Shown here: piece after piece, positions 9,247 through 19,700 of the stretch
Layout: every line of letters starts with the position of its first letter
Numbering within the stretch: position 1 is the first letter of the stretch
Assembly: GCA_902984215.1 (NCBI GenBank)
Contig: CADWAF010000589.1
Coordinates: 1-36,281, forward strand
Direction: 5' to 3'
Source of the DNA: Willaertia magna
Lineage: Eukaryota > Heterolobosea > Eutetramitea > Acrasida > Naegleriidae
DNA: 36,281 nt
Notes under the pieces: model-generated
Database searches by the model: none
The model's input: the letters and a program-made list of their open reading frames with translations, nothing else
Told to the model about the DNA's origin: nothing
Made by a program: the position numbers and the translations under genes

Positions 9247-10396
9247 ATGAAAACAATACCAACACCAACAGAAAAACCCTATCCTTATTCAAGTTCTGAA
9301 AGTGAATATGAAGAAAATAAAACTTTAAATAAAGTAAGAACTAGAACTACTCCTAGAAAAACTTTTATTACAAATATTCATGATTATAATTATTTAGAAC
9401 AAGAAGAATATAATTTATCTTTTCAAGATTGTGTAACATCTCAACTATTAGATAATTTTGGTGTTCTTTTAGAAAAATATGATAATCCTTGTAATACACC
9501 AATAGATACTTTCATTAGTAAAATAATGAAAGATTTTAATAAATTTTATTTATGTCCAAAAAATTTTTTAAAAAATAAAATTTTTAAATTAGATATATCA
9601 GAAAATAATTTATTATTTTTACAATATAATAATTCAATTTCTTTTGAAGAATTAAATAATTCTTTAATTTTAGAAAATGAATTAACTGAAAAATTATTTA
9701 ATTTACATATTTTACATTTAGAACATTTAAAAATTGAATATAATAATTATATTAAAAGAAATATTATTGTTGTTCCAATACAATTTTCGTAAGTAAAATT
9801 TTAAAATTTTTTTTTATAATTTTATTAGTTCTTTAAAAAATAAAAAAACTATTGATAAAAAATTATTTAGTGAATTTTTTAAAAATTGTAATGTTATAAA
9901 TTATGATATTATAATTTGTCCTTTTAAAATTTTTAATAAATGGTATTTAATTTATTATAATATTGAAGAATTTAAAAATAATAAAGGACATAATTATTTT
10001 CATTTAATTGATCCATATAATGAAGATTTAAAAGAAAAACTTGATGAAAATTGTGATATTGAATATAAATTTGAATATAATAGATTATCAATTTTAAGTA
10101 AAGAAATTTTAAAAAATTTATATGAAAATATTTATCCTTTAGTATCTGCAAGTTTAGAAAGTCAAGATATTGTAATTATTCCAAATGAAGTTTTATATTC
10201 TCCTCAAAATCTAATTGAAAATGGTTATCATATTTTAGAAATTATAAGATTTATGATTTTTAATAGTTATCCAATGGTTAGTAAGAGTGATGAAAATTTA
10301 GTATGGCAGTATGGATTTAGTTTAGAATTGTTACAAAGAAGAAAAGATGAATTTTTAATTTGGTATGATCGACAAAAAAAAATAGTAATTAAATAA
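9247..10396 (+). CDS. Ulp1/C48-like cysteine-protease fold protein, probably inactive; two exons
   Basis: join(9247..9788, 9829..10396), 369 aa. The 40-nt intron runs GTAAGT...TTAG and keeps the frame. The N-terminus is Pro/Ser/Glu-rich. From about residue 125 the order resembles the Ulp1/adenain fold: NIIVVPIQF, then DIIICPFKIFNKWYLIYYN (residues 207-225), HLIDPYN (239-245) and SPQNLIENGYHILEII (305-320). In active enzymes the second block carries HW, the last carries Q...DCG. Here the His position is K218, the Asp is D242, the Gln is Q307, and the Cys position is N312. If the alignment is right, the enzyme is dead and may act as a binding protein. Ulp1-like proteins are common in eukaryotic DNA transposons and Polinton-like elements, which suits its place beside a recombinase. 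The family call is tentative. Confidence 0.6.
9789..9828 (+). other. Intron of the Ulp1-like gene
   Basis: 40 nt, GTAAGT at the donor and ATTTTATTAG at the acceptor. Splicing joins ...VVPIQF-S to SLKNKKTIDK in frame and removes the TAA at the donor. Confidence 0.8.
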
Positions 10397-10528
10397 AATT
10401 GAAATTTATAATTCCTTTAAAAAATAATTTTTTTTTATTTTTTTTTTTAAATTAACATATGAATTATATTTTAATTATGTTAAATATTTATATTCTAAAA
10501 TAATTTTTATTAAATATTTATAATTTTT

Positions 10529-10548
10529 AAAATAAAGCCTGAAAAACT
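10529..10548 (+). repeat. Right flanking direct repeat (att-like copy 2)
   Basis: 20 of 20 bases identical to 590-609 in the same orientation, 9.94 kb away. It lies 132 bp after the Ulp1-like gene's stop codon, outside the recombinase block. Confidence 0.6.
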
Positions 10549-10690
10549 AAAAAATTGAATTACAAAGTTAAAAAATTTAATAAATTTAATTAAAGGTATT
10601 CTAATATTTTAATTTAAACTTATTTTATAATAAATATATATAAATTTAATTACTTATATTATAAATTTATATAATATTTTATAAATATTT

Positions 10691-10728
10691 AAAAATATTA
10701 ATAAATAAAAAAATTAAGCCTGAAAAAC
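10691..10728 (+). repeat. Right flanking direct repeat (att-like copy 3)
   Basis: 36 of 38 bases identical to 571-608, same orientation. It shares the AAGCCTGAAAAAC core with the copies at 590 and 10529. Confidence 0.6.
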
Positions 10729-10768
10729 ATAAAAAAAAAAAGATTTTTAAATAAAAAAAAATAAAATA

Positions 10769-11302
10769 ATGATATCCGAAGATAAAAAATTATCATTTTA
10801 TGCTGAAACATCACATAATAAACCTGCTAAACATATTAAAATTTTAATTTGGGATAAAATTTTAAAATTTGCAATTACTAAAGAAGAGTGCAAAGAAAAT
10901 TTAATTAATATTTTTAATTTTAAAGAAGAAATTTTTAAATTTAGATATACTTCTAAAAAAATTTTATATAAAAAACAAACTTTAGATATTATTAATCAAA
11001 TTAAAGAAATAGAAAATAATTTTATTATTAAATATATTGATAATTGTATGGGTTGGTCAATTTTTACAAAAAATGATATTATTTTAAAAAATAAAGAAAT
11101 TTTACAAATTCCATGTTTTACAATTTTAAATAAAAGATCTTTAAATACTCATTCATCTTTTATTGAATTAAATTTAAAACAATATATTATGATTGGTCCT
11201 TTATCTTTAATTAATCATCATTGTGATTCTCCATTAGCTTTTAAAGATGATATTAATGGAAATTTAGATGGTTTAATAAATATTTTATTTGAACAAAAAT
11301 AA
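10769..11302 (+). CDS. SET-domain-like protein, C-terminally short
   Basis: A 177-residue protein. Residues 95-113 (GWSIFTKNDIILKNKEIL) fit the first SET motif, G-x-G/S-I/L-F-a-x-x-x-I-x-x-G-x-x-I. Residues 146-158 (SLINHHCDSPLAF) fit the R-F-I-N-H-x-C-x-P-N motif that binds S-adenosylmethionine and forms the pseudoknot. The final ELxFDY-type motif is missing: only about 20 residues follow, so the protein is short or continues through an unseen intron. SET proteins methylate lysines; whether this one can is doubtful. It lies just outside the outermost direct repeat and may be host, cargo or part of a neighbouring element. Confidence 0.6.
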   Translation: MISEDKKLSFYAETSHNKPAKHIKILIWDKILKFAITKEECKENLINIFNFKEEIFKFRYTSKKILYKKQTLDIINQIKEIENNFIIKYIDNCMGWSIFTKNDIILKNKEILQIPCFTILNKRSLNTHSSFIELNLKQYIMIGPLSLINHHCDSPLAFKDDINGNLDGLINILFEQK

Positions 11303-12660
11303 TTTCTTTAAATATTAGTAAAAAAATATAAATTTATACATTTTTTAAAACAATTTTAATTTTTTTTAAAAAGAATGTTTTGTATAGAAGTAATATTTTT
11401 TTAAAAAGAATTAATAATATAATTTATACAAATTTTACAAATTTTTGTAAAAAAACTTTTATTTTTTTTTTAAAAAAAAACTATAGAATTGCTAAGTAAC
11501 TATTTTTTTATTTTATATAAAATGACAGGATTTATAATTATTGGATAAATAAATAAATAGATTTAATTTTTTAATTGATTTTTTAATAATTTTTATTTAT
11601 TTAATTTAAATAAATTTATTTGATATACCTAATTAAAGTTAATTAATAAATATAATAAATTATTTAAATAATTAAAAGACTAAAAAATTAAAAAATTAAA
11701 AGAAATTAATTTATAATTTTTTATTAATAATAGAAGGTTTTTTAATTAATTAAATATTAAATAAATCTAAAATTGAATCTATTAATTATTAATTAGTTAT
11801 AAATTTTTAAATAAAATTTTTTAGCTTTATATTTTTTTTTAATTTTTAATTTAAACAAAAATAATTAATCTGTTCTAATAAAGTTTTATATTTAAATATT
11901 AAAATTTTTCTTTTTTTTTCAATTTAACAGTAGTTTCTTTTAATTAATTATTTATAATATCAAATATATCTTTTAATATAACCTCTTTATTATAAAAATT
12001 TGAATAAACTATATAATATTTTTTAATTTTTTTTATAACAATAATAATTATTTCAATTAATTTTTTTACTAAAGTGCTGATAAATTATTAATTATATTAT
12101 AAATAACTCAATTTGTTTTCTTAATTAATAATTTTTTTTTTATTTCTTTTTCTTTTTTTGTATCACTGTTAGATTATATAAATTAAATAAAAATTTATAA
12201 ATAAATAAGATTAAGATATAATATATAAAAAATAAATTATAAAAACAAATTAAACTATTTATTAAAGATATATTTATTGAAAAATTAAATTATAGAAATA
12301 TAGTTATTTAATTAGAAATTGAAAAATTAAAAAAAAAATTAACAAAAAAGAAAAAAGTAATTATAAATTAATAATAAAATAAAAAATATTAGTAAAAAAA
12401 TATTAAAGTTAAAAAAAAATTTAAAGATTAAATTAATTTTTTAAAAAATAATGAAAAACAATTTTATAAAAGAAAAATTATTTAACTTTAAATCAATTAT
12501 ATTTGTAAACACTAAATAATTTCAATAAAATATTATTTTTTTATTTAATTATTAATAGTTTAGATATAATTTTAAGTATTATTATAATTAATATTGTAAA
12601 CCAAATATTAACTATAAATAATTAATAAATATACCTTAAAAATTATTTTTATAATTTAAT
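11303..12660. other. Extremely AT-rich region, eroded remains suspected
   Basis: No intact ORF, tRNA or clear repeat seen. G and C are very scarce. On the minus strand near 12110-11870 a frame reads like protein (for example RGYIKR, then IWYYKQLIKRNY) if TAA/TAG is taken as Gln and TGA as Trp, as in the relics further right. The evidence is weak here. Confidence 0.35.
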
Positions 12661-12673
12661 TAACTAATAATTA

Positions 12674-12835
12674 AGTAACTTTAAATGATAGAAAATTGAA
12701 TAGTGATAAAAAATAATAAAAAAAGAAAAAAAAAATAAATTATTAGGTAGAAAAAGATGTTAAGATTAAATTTTTGTATTTATTTTTTTAATATATTTAC
12801 AAAATAATTTTAGTACTGGTTTATTAAATATTTAT
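12674..12835 (+). pseudogene. Eroded coding fragment, possibly transposase N-terminus
   Basis: In the frame starting at 12674 the sequence reads as a basic then hydrophobic segment (KKNKLLGRKRC, then IFVFIFLIYLQNNFSTGLLN), broken by TAA, TAG and TGA codons that would fit Gln or Trp. The basic patch followed by a helical segment faintly resembles the helix-turn-helix start of DDE transposases. The family is not certain. Confidence 0.35.
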
Positions 12836-13170
12836 TTTTATTAAAAAATAAAAAATAAATAAAAAACAAACTTTAAAAAAAATAATTAACAATCTTTAAT
12901 TTAATAAAAATCTTTAATTTTTTACAAAATATATTTAAATAAAAGTTTGTTTAAATTATTTTTAATATAAATATTTAAACATTTATAGCCAATTAGAATT
13001 TATTTTTGATTTTAACAATAAAAATTATTTTAAATTAAAAAAACTAATTATAGTAAGTAATTTAAATAATTTAAAAATGTTTTTAAATAATAATAAGTTA
13101 TTTAATATATAAAAAGTATATAATAGTTATAAAAATAAAGAAAATAAATTTTATTCATAAATATTTAATA

Positions 13171-13998
13171 ATATAATTATCAAATTAGATATTGATTTAT
13201 ATATTAGATATTTATAAAATTTATTAGTATATAAAGATATTAAAAATAAATTAAATATTAAAAATTTAGATTTTTTATATAAATATATAAGAAATATAAT
13301 AAATTTAATTTTATCACAATCTAAATCTATTCTAAAATCAATATAAATAATTAAAATAATAAGTAAACCAATATAATTAATAAATAATAATGAAAGATTG
13401 ATGTTTATTTATTTTAAAAATATGTTTACTAAAAAAGAATTGATTAAATTTAGATAGAATATAAAGTTTTTAAAGTTAAAAAATATTTAAAAAAAAGTTA
13501 CAAATATTATTTAATTATTAATTTAAAATAAATAATCATATTAAAAAGATTGAAAATAAATATATTAGAGATTAAAGAGATATTTTTTAAATAAAATTTA
13601 TTATATTACTTCAAAAGTAAACTTAATAGTAAAATTAATTAATAATAATAAACTATAATATTTTATTAAGTCATTATATAAAATTGAATTATTTTATAGA
13701 AATAGATTAAATAGTATTTTTTTAGTATTAATATGAATAATAATAATAAAAAAATAATTACAAAAATGTTTATAATAATATTAATAGAGTTATAGTTATT
13801 GTATATATTAATAATTTTATTAAAAGTGTGTTAATGTTATTAAATTTAGAATATGTTGTTTTAATATATAAAAAAGATATACTATTATTAAATAAATATT
13901 ATTTTTGATATTTAGTTTATAGATTTTATAAAATAAAAGATAGTATAGTTTATTATAGTGATGATTATATAGATAAATTTAATTATTTTTTTAAATAA
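13171..13998 (+). pseudogene. Relic ORF 1 with Gln/Trp-type stop codons
   Basis: One frame (first codon at 13171) stays protein-like for about 276 codons and ends at TAA 13996-13998. Segments such as LYIRYL-NLLVYKDIK and YYSDDYIDKFNYFFK are typical of coding sequence. The final 79 codons from 13762 have a single internal stop, a TGA at 13906-13908 between aromatic residues, where Trp fits. Around 13733-13750 four or more TAA codons stand in a row after Glu, which looks like a former CAA (poly-Gln) run. The protein family is not recognised. Confidence 0.5.
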
Positions 13999-14037
13999 AC
14001 AAAGATTTTTTATTTTTTTTATTTTTTTTATTTTTTG

Positions 14038-14097
14038 TTTATATTCTAAAAAAATAAAAAAGAAAAGTAATAAAAATAATTTTTTTTAGAATATAAA
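14038..14097. repeat. Perfect 17-bp inverted repeat between the two relic ORFs
   Basis: TTTATATTCTAAAAAAA at 14038-14054 and its exact reverse complement at 14081-14097, spacer 26 nt. It lies 40 bp after relic ORF 1 and about 60 bp before relic ORF 2, so it could be an element end, a junction of two insertions or a transcription-end hairpin. Confidence 0.65.
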
Positions 14098-14159
14098 AAT
14101 TTTTTAAATTTTTTTTTTATAAAGAAAATAAAATAAAAAAAGAAAATGAAATAAAAAAA

Positions 14160-16500
14160 GAAAATTATAATAATTTATTTAATAATATATTTAATTATAA
14201 TATTAAAAATATTAAAAATGATACTGTTGATTTATTAGATGATAATAATTTTAATGATTTATAAGATTTTAATTTTTTAAATATAAATAAAAAACTGTTA
14301 GAAAATGATTTAATTAATTTATTTAATAACATAGAATACTTTATTTATAAAAATAATTTATATTTTAATATAAATAAAATAATTGATAAATCTTTATTTG
14401 ATTTTGAAATAAATAATATTTTTAAAATTTATAGTAATTATTTTGAATTTAAAAAAATATAAAAAATAAAATTTATTTTAATAAATTTAAAAATACACAA
14501 AATGATTATTTTGTTGATAGTTTAGTTTTTATTAAATATTTATTTTTTAAAAAAAATAAATTTTATAATTGTTTTTTATATTTTATTTTAAAATCTTTAG
14601 TTTTATCTATTTTTAATAAAAAAAATTTAATTACTATATATAAATATAAAAATAAAAAACAAAATAATACTTTATAATTTTTAAATTTAAGTTTTAAATA
14701 TAAATATTGTAAAAGTGAATTATTTATAAATAAATTTAATTTTTTAAAAAAAATACTTAATAATTATAGAAAACTAAATTATATTAAAAATAAAATTCAA
14801 AATATAAAAACTGATTTAAATAAATTATTATTAAAATATATAATATTTAATGATTTAATGAATTTTATTAATTATTAATACATTTATATCAAATTTACTA
14901 AAATAAATAAATAGCCATGATTAGGATTATATTTATTAAAATATATAGAATTAATTTTAAAAAATAATTTTGAATTTTTATTTAAATATAATAATCATAG
15001 TTTATTTAATATAAATAAAATTGAAAAGTAAAGAATATTTTTAATTAATAATTTAGTAGTTCCATAATTTTTTTAAGAAAAAAAATAAAATTTTTTTTAC
15101 AAAAATTTGCAAAAATTATTTTTTATTTAAATAAAATATTTATAACATTTACTAAGAACTCAAAAAAATAATAACAATACTATTAATAATAAAATTATAT
15201 CTATAAATAATTTCTTACTAAATTTACAAATATTACAAAAATAAAATTCTAATTTAATTATTAATAAAATTAATATTAATAATTTATTTATTAAATATAT
15301 TTTATAACTTTATAAAAATTATATTGAAATTAATTATAATAAATTAATTATAATAATTTTAAAACTTTAGTATAAATTATGTTAATATTTATTAAAAATA
15401 GTTAAGTTTAAAATAGTTATTGATAGAATATTTATTATAAAAAATTTATTTTTATTAATAATTCTTTCATTAAATTTAATTATATATTCAATATAGTTAC
15501 ATAATAATATTTTTATTATATTTTACAGAAAAATTAAAGAATTAAAAGAAAATATAAAAAAAATTATAATGTAAATTATAAAAAAAATTAAAATATTTAT
15601 AATAATTATCATAAAAAATATATAAAAATAAAAATATCAATTTATTAAATTCTTTAATTACAAATTTTAATATATATATATATATATATTACATTTAAAA
15701 TTAAGAATTGTTTGTAATTTATTAAAAATTATAATTAATATACAAACAAAAAAACAACAAGTAAATAAAATAAAAAATAATATTAAAAAATTATTAAATT
15801 TATTCAACTTTAAATTAAAAGAAACAATTAAAAGTTTAGAAGATAAAAATTTTAATTAATTAAAATTTAAAATTTTATATTTAATCAGTAAAAAAATTAT
15901 ATTTATTTTGTTATAATATAAAGAAATTTTTAAAAATATTAATAATAGTTTACAATAATTTATTTGAGATTTAATTAAAATTATAATTTTATATAAAATT
16001 GAAGGAAAATAAAAATGAATTGATATTATTAATATAAATAATTTATAAAATTTATTAATTATATTACAAAAATATTTAAATTTTTATTATAAAAGTACAA
16101 ATTTTAATTAATATATGTATATGTTATTAAAATATAGTATTTTTTTGATTATAAAATATAAATATTTAAAATTATATTCAAATAAAAGAAAATTAATTTA
16201 TTACGTTTATTATTTAAAAAAAGAATTAAAAGAATTATTTAATATTAATAATAATGATACTAATGATTATTATAATGAATGGTTTACAGAGGAAATGAAA
16301 AAAAAAGTTATTGATATAATAAATGATGAAAAAGAAGAAATAATTATTAAATATTTTACAGATAATATTAAAAAAATTTTATATTTACAACAAAAAAAAA
16401 TAAGAAACATACTGAAAAAAGAAAAAAAACTAATAATGAAAATCAAGAATTAGTGAATTTAGATAATAGAAAAGTTACAAAAAAAAGAAAATAAAATTTT
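14160..16500 (+). pseudogene. Relic ORF 2: about 2 kb single frame with only Gln/Trp-type stops
   Basis: From about 14465 to 16453 one frame (codons beginning at 14501, 15761, 16115 and so on) reads as continuous protein for about 660 codons with no frameshift. I counted at least 16 in-frame stops between 14501 and 15575. Nearly all are TAA or TAG where Gln fits; a TAG-CCA-TGA at about 14911-14920 would read Gln-Pro-Trp. CAA and TGG also remain in the frame, for example EWFTEEMKKK near 16275. The piece from 14160 to about 14455 continues upstream after one shift in an A-run. The ORF at 16115-16453 is the surviving 3' part. The Lys/Ile/Leu/Asn-rich product is not recognised; a mobile-element protein is likely. 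Confidence 0.55.
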
Positions 16501-16739
16501 AGCTTTTCGGGAATTGACGGTGTTGTAGAAATTTTTGTTTTAAAAAAAATATTAAAAATTTAATTGACCTTCAAAAAATTTTAAAATAAATGTTTTGGTT
16601 TGCACTGTATTTTTTCAAAGTACTTCAAGGAAGTCACCAAGTTATCCTTAAGGCAAATCAATAAAGGCAATTATTTGCAAGCCACACCAACACAGAACAA
16701 TCCAAATTCTTGAATAAAGTGGAAAAAAATCAAAAAAAA
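16501..16739. promoter_or_regulatory. Transition to normal composition; 5' region of the BTB gene
   Basis: G/C content rises abruptly after 16,500. No ORF of its own. The segment 16,620-16,739 is C/A-rich like a 5' leader and ends in an A-run before the ATG at 16740. Confidence 0.45.
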
Positions 16740-19700
16740 ATGATTGCAGATAACAGCCAAGACCATCAATTAAAAAAGAGAAAACCAGAAACTACACTTC
16801 ACTCTATTGAATCATCTAATACTACAAATAATAACGAAGAACTTGTTTATTTAAAAAATAGAGAACTTGAACAAGAACAATTAATTAATGAATGTATCGA
16901 TTCTTTTTCTAAACTTTCTGTTCATCAAATACAATCTAATTTATTAAACCACTTATCTTCCCCTAATAGTACAGTTACTGCTACTACTTTAATAGAAGAA
17001 GACAAGAAAGTAAAATTAACTGATCAAGAAAAAGAAATAGAAATACAAAAAGAATTGTATAAAATTAATCAATTAAAACGTATGCAATTAGATGAACAAG
17101 TAATTTTAAATGTAGGCGGAAAACTATTCTATTCCACTAAAAGAACTTTATTAGGAGAAGGTCATTTAACAAATAGCAACAATAACAACCAAGAAGAAGA
17201 AATAATGAAAGACGATAATGAAAAGAAAACAATGAAAGGTCAAAAAGAAAAGAAAAAGAAATCTCCAAATAATTTATTTAAAGTAATGTTCGAATCTGGA
17301 TTTAAAATTGATACTGAAATTAATGAATTAAATCAATCAATCATTTCCTTTCCAGAAAGTAATCCTGATTATTTTGAATATATTTTAGAACATTTAAGAC
17401 AAAATGGTAAAGTTAAAAGTTTAGGTATTGAATTAAAAAAGAAGGAAGAATTAGAAGGAATTTTAAAAGAAGCTGAATTCTTTTTATGTGAAAAATTAAG
17501 TAAATTTATTTTAGAATTATTAACTAAAATAGAGAAAGAAGAAGAGAAGAATAGATTACCAATAACACCAGGGTTAATGACTGATCAGAATGAAAAGTTA
17601 ATGACTGACAGTAGTTCTGCTGCTGTTTCTATTAAGAATGAAGAATTGTTAGTAGTTACTGATAAGGATAAAAAAGAAGAAGAAAATGTAGATGAACAAT
17701 TAAATAATGAATTTAAAAAGTTAAACATTATTGAATATTTAAAGGAAAAGGAGGAAATTATTATTGAAAAGGCAAAACATTTTTTAAGTGAAAAGAAACA
17801 ACAATCTGAAAGTGAAGAAAAGGAAATTATTGAAAAATCTAAAAAATTAAAAGAAGTATTAAAGAATTACATGTCAAATGTCAATAATAATGAAATGTCA
17901 GATAATAATAATGAATTGGAAAATAATAACGATTTCAATTATATTACTATTACAGTTTCAAATGTTGATTTTTCATTACCAATTAAGGTATTTAAAGAAA
18001 ATTCAGATTTTTTAATTGGAAAATACATTTTATCTGACAATTTTATTTTAAATGAAAATGGTAAAATCTTTATTGACAGAAATCCAAATTTATTTCAATT
18101 AATTTATTCTTATTTATTAAATCAAAATTTTAATAATTTCCCAAATTTATCAGAAAATAAAAAGGCACAATTAAAGAATGAAATTAAATTTTATAATTTA
18201 AAGAAAATGCTTACTTACTTTGATAAATTTAGATATCCAATTGAATTAATTGGTAAAGAAAATATTAAATTAAAAGAACAAGAAGATAAATTAAGAGAAT
18301 TATTTGCCAAAGATAGAAGTAATCCTTTATTAGAAGATAAATATTTATTATTAACACCTTTATTTTCAATCTTAAATGAAATTGATGATTGTAATCGTTT
18401 TAATATTGATTTTAAAACATGTCCAAAAATATTAGAATTAACAGATAAATTAAAATATCCATTAAAATCAGTTGAACCATTTAAATTAGTTAAAAACTTG
18501 AATGTTTTTAAAGAGAATTGGAATGCCTTTACAAAGACTGTATTTCATGAAATGAATTGGAATAATATCTTTGCTGCTGGAGGTGGTGTTTTATCTTGTT
18601 GTTTGGAAAGCAAACCAATTGTAATGCCTGCTCCAATGGATTTGAATGAAGAAGGAAAAGAAGAAGAAAATGGAGATAGCGATAGAGAAGAAGATTCAGA
18701 AGAAGAGGGATTTGGAGAAGAAGAAGAAAATGTAGAAGAATTAACTGAAGAAGAAGAAGAACGAAAACAATTATTATTAAAAGCTAAACAACAAGAAGAA
18801 GAAAATAAATTAAAAAGTTGGGAAGATAGTTTTGGACGTTACAATGATTATTATTTTAGAAATTTACAGCTACAAGCAAATAATAATAACGGTGGAATTA
18901 CTACAAATACATCAATGGGTGGTTTTCCATTTGGAGGAGGGTTGTTTGGAGCCACACCAACAATGCCTACTATTACTCCATTAGGTTTTCCTACAATGTT
19001 GGGTGGTGGTGGTGGTGGTTTCGCGTTTGGAGCTACACCAATAATGCCTACAGGTTTATTTGGTACTGTTCCAACTGGCACTACAAATACATTTGCACCT
19101 ATTGTTAAAGAATATGTTCCACCACAAAATTATGGTAATTCAGATATTGATTTATTCTTATATGATTTAACAGTAGAACAAGCAGAAGATAAATTAAGAT
19201 ATATTTATCAAACAATTAAAGAAAATTTAAAAAGAATGAATTTAGATGATAATATATTTATTTGTAGAACTAGATATGCTGTCACATTCCACTGTATTGG
19301 TATGCCACCAATCCAAGTTGTCACAAGAATTTATAAATCACCTGCTGAAATATTACTTGGTTTTGATATTGATGCTGCCACAATTGGTTTTGATGGTGAA
19401 GTTGTATGGTCAGCACCTAGAAATAGAAGAGCATTAGCTCATAGAGTAAATTTAATTGATGTAGACAGACAATCAACAACATATGAATATAGATTATTTA
19501 AATATGCAAAAAGAGGATTTGCAGTTAGTGTTCCAGGATTTGAAATGTCAAAAGTTAAAAATCAACATGTTACCTATCCTAGAAAGTATAGAGTTAGACA
19601 TTTACCAGTATTTGGATTAGCAAAACTTATTGCAATAGATGCAGCATGTGGTTACGCTAGAAAACGTGCTGCAATGTTATTAGGATATGAAGATAGTTGG

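Larger units (their letters stand above)
10397..10768. other. AT-rich spacer holding two right-side motif copies
   Basis: There is no ORF here. It holds the repeat copies at 10529-10548 and 10691-10728, about 160 bp apart, each preceded by a TAAATATTTA-rich stretch, so the spacer may be a partial tandem duplication. The second copy lies 40 bp before the next ATG, so a promoter role for that gene is possible. Confidence 0.5.

Noticed and set aside
3023..10396. DIRS-type retroelement or Polinton
   Set aside because: No reverse transcriptase/RNase H motifs, and no protein-primed DNA polymerase, capsid or packaging ATPase recognised in the block.
16115..16453. A 112-codon intact ORF with ATG
   Set aside because: The protein-like frame continues upstream through TAA/TGA codons for more than 1.5 kb, so this is the surviving 3' part of relic ORF 2, not a separate gene.
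13171..16500. Whole genome using a ciliate-like code (TAA/TAG = Gln)
   Set aside because: The intact host genes use CAA for Gln and end at TAA at sensible C-termini, and TGA also appears at Trp-like places in the relics. Reassignment for the whole genome does not fit.
11303..16500. Mitochondrial or plasmid DNA insertion
   Set aside because: Composition alone would allow it, but no mitochondrial protein, rRNA or tRNA is recognisable, and CAA/TGG remain mixed with stops.
16710..16739. Start of the BTB protein at 16710
   Set aside because: The codon there is TTG. The ATG at 16740 follows an A-run like the other starts.
18851..19081. Antisense Pro/Val-rich ORF inside the BTB gene, and similar antisense ORFs at 7732, 8086, 20502, 27394, 30223 and 31819
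   Set aside because: Each is a shadow of low-complexity or A/T-rich codons in a well-supported gene on the other strand.
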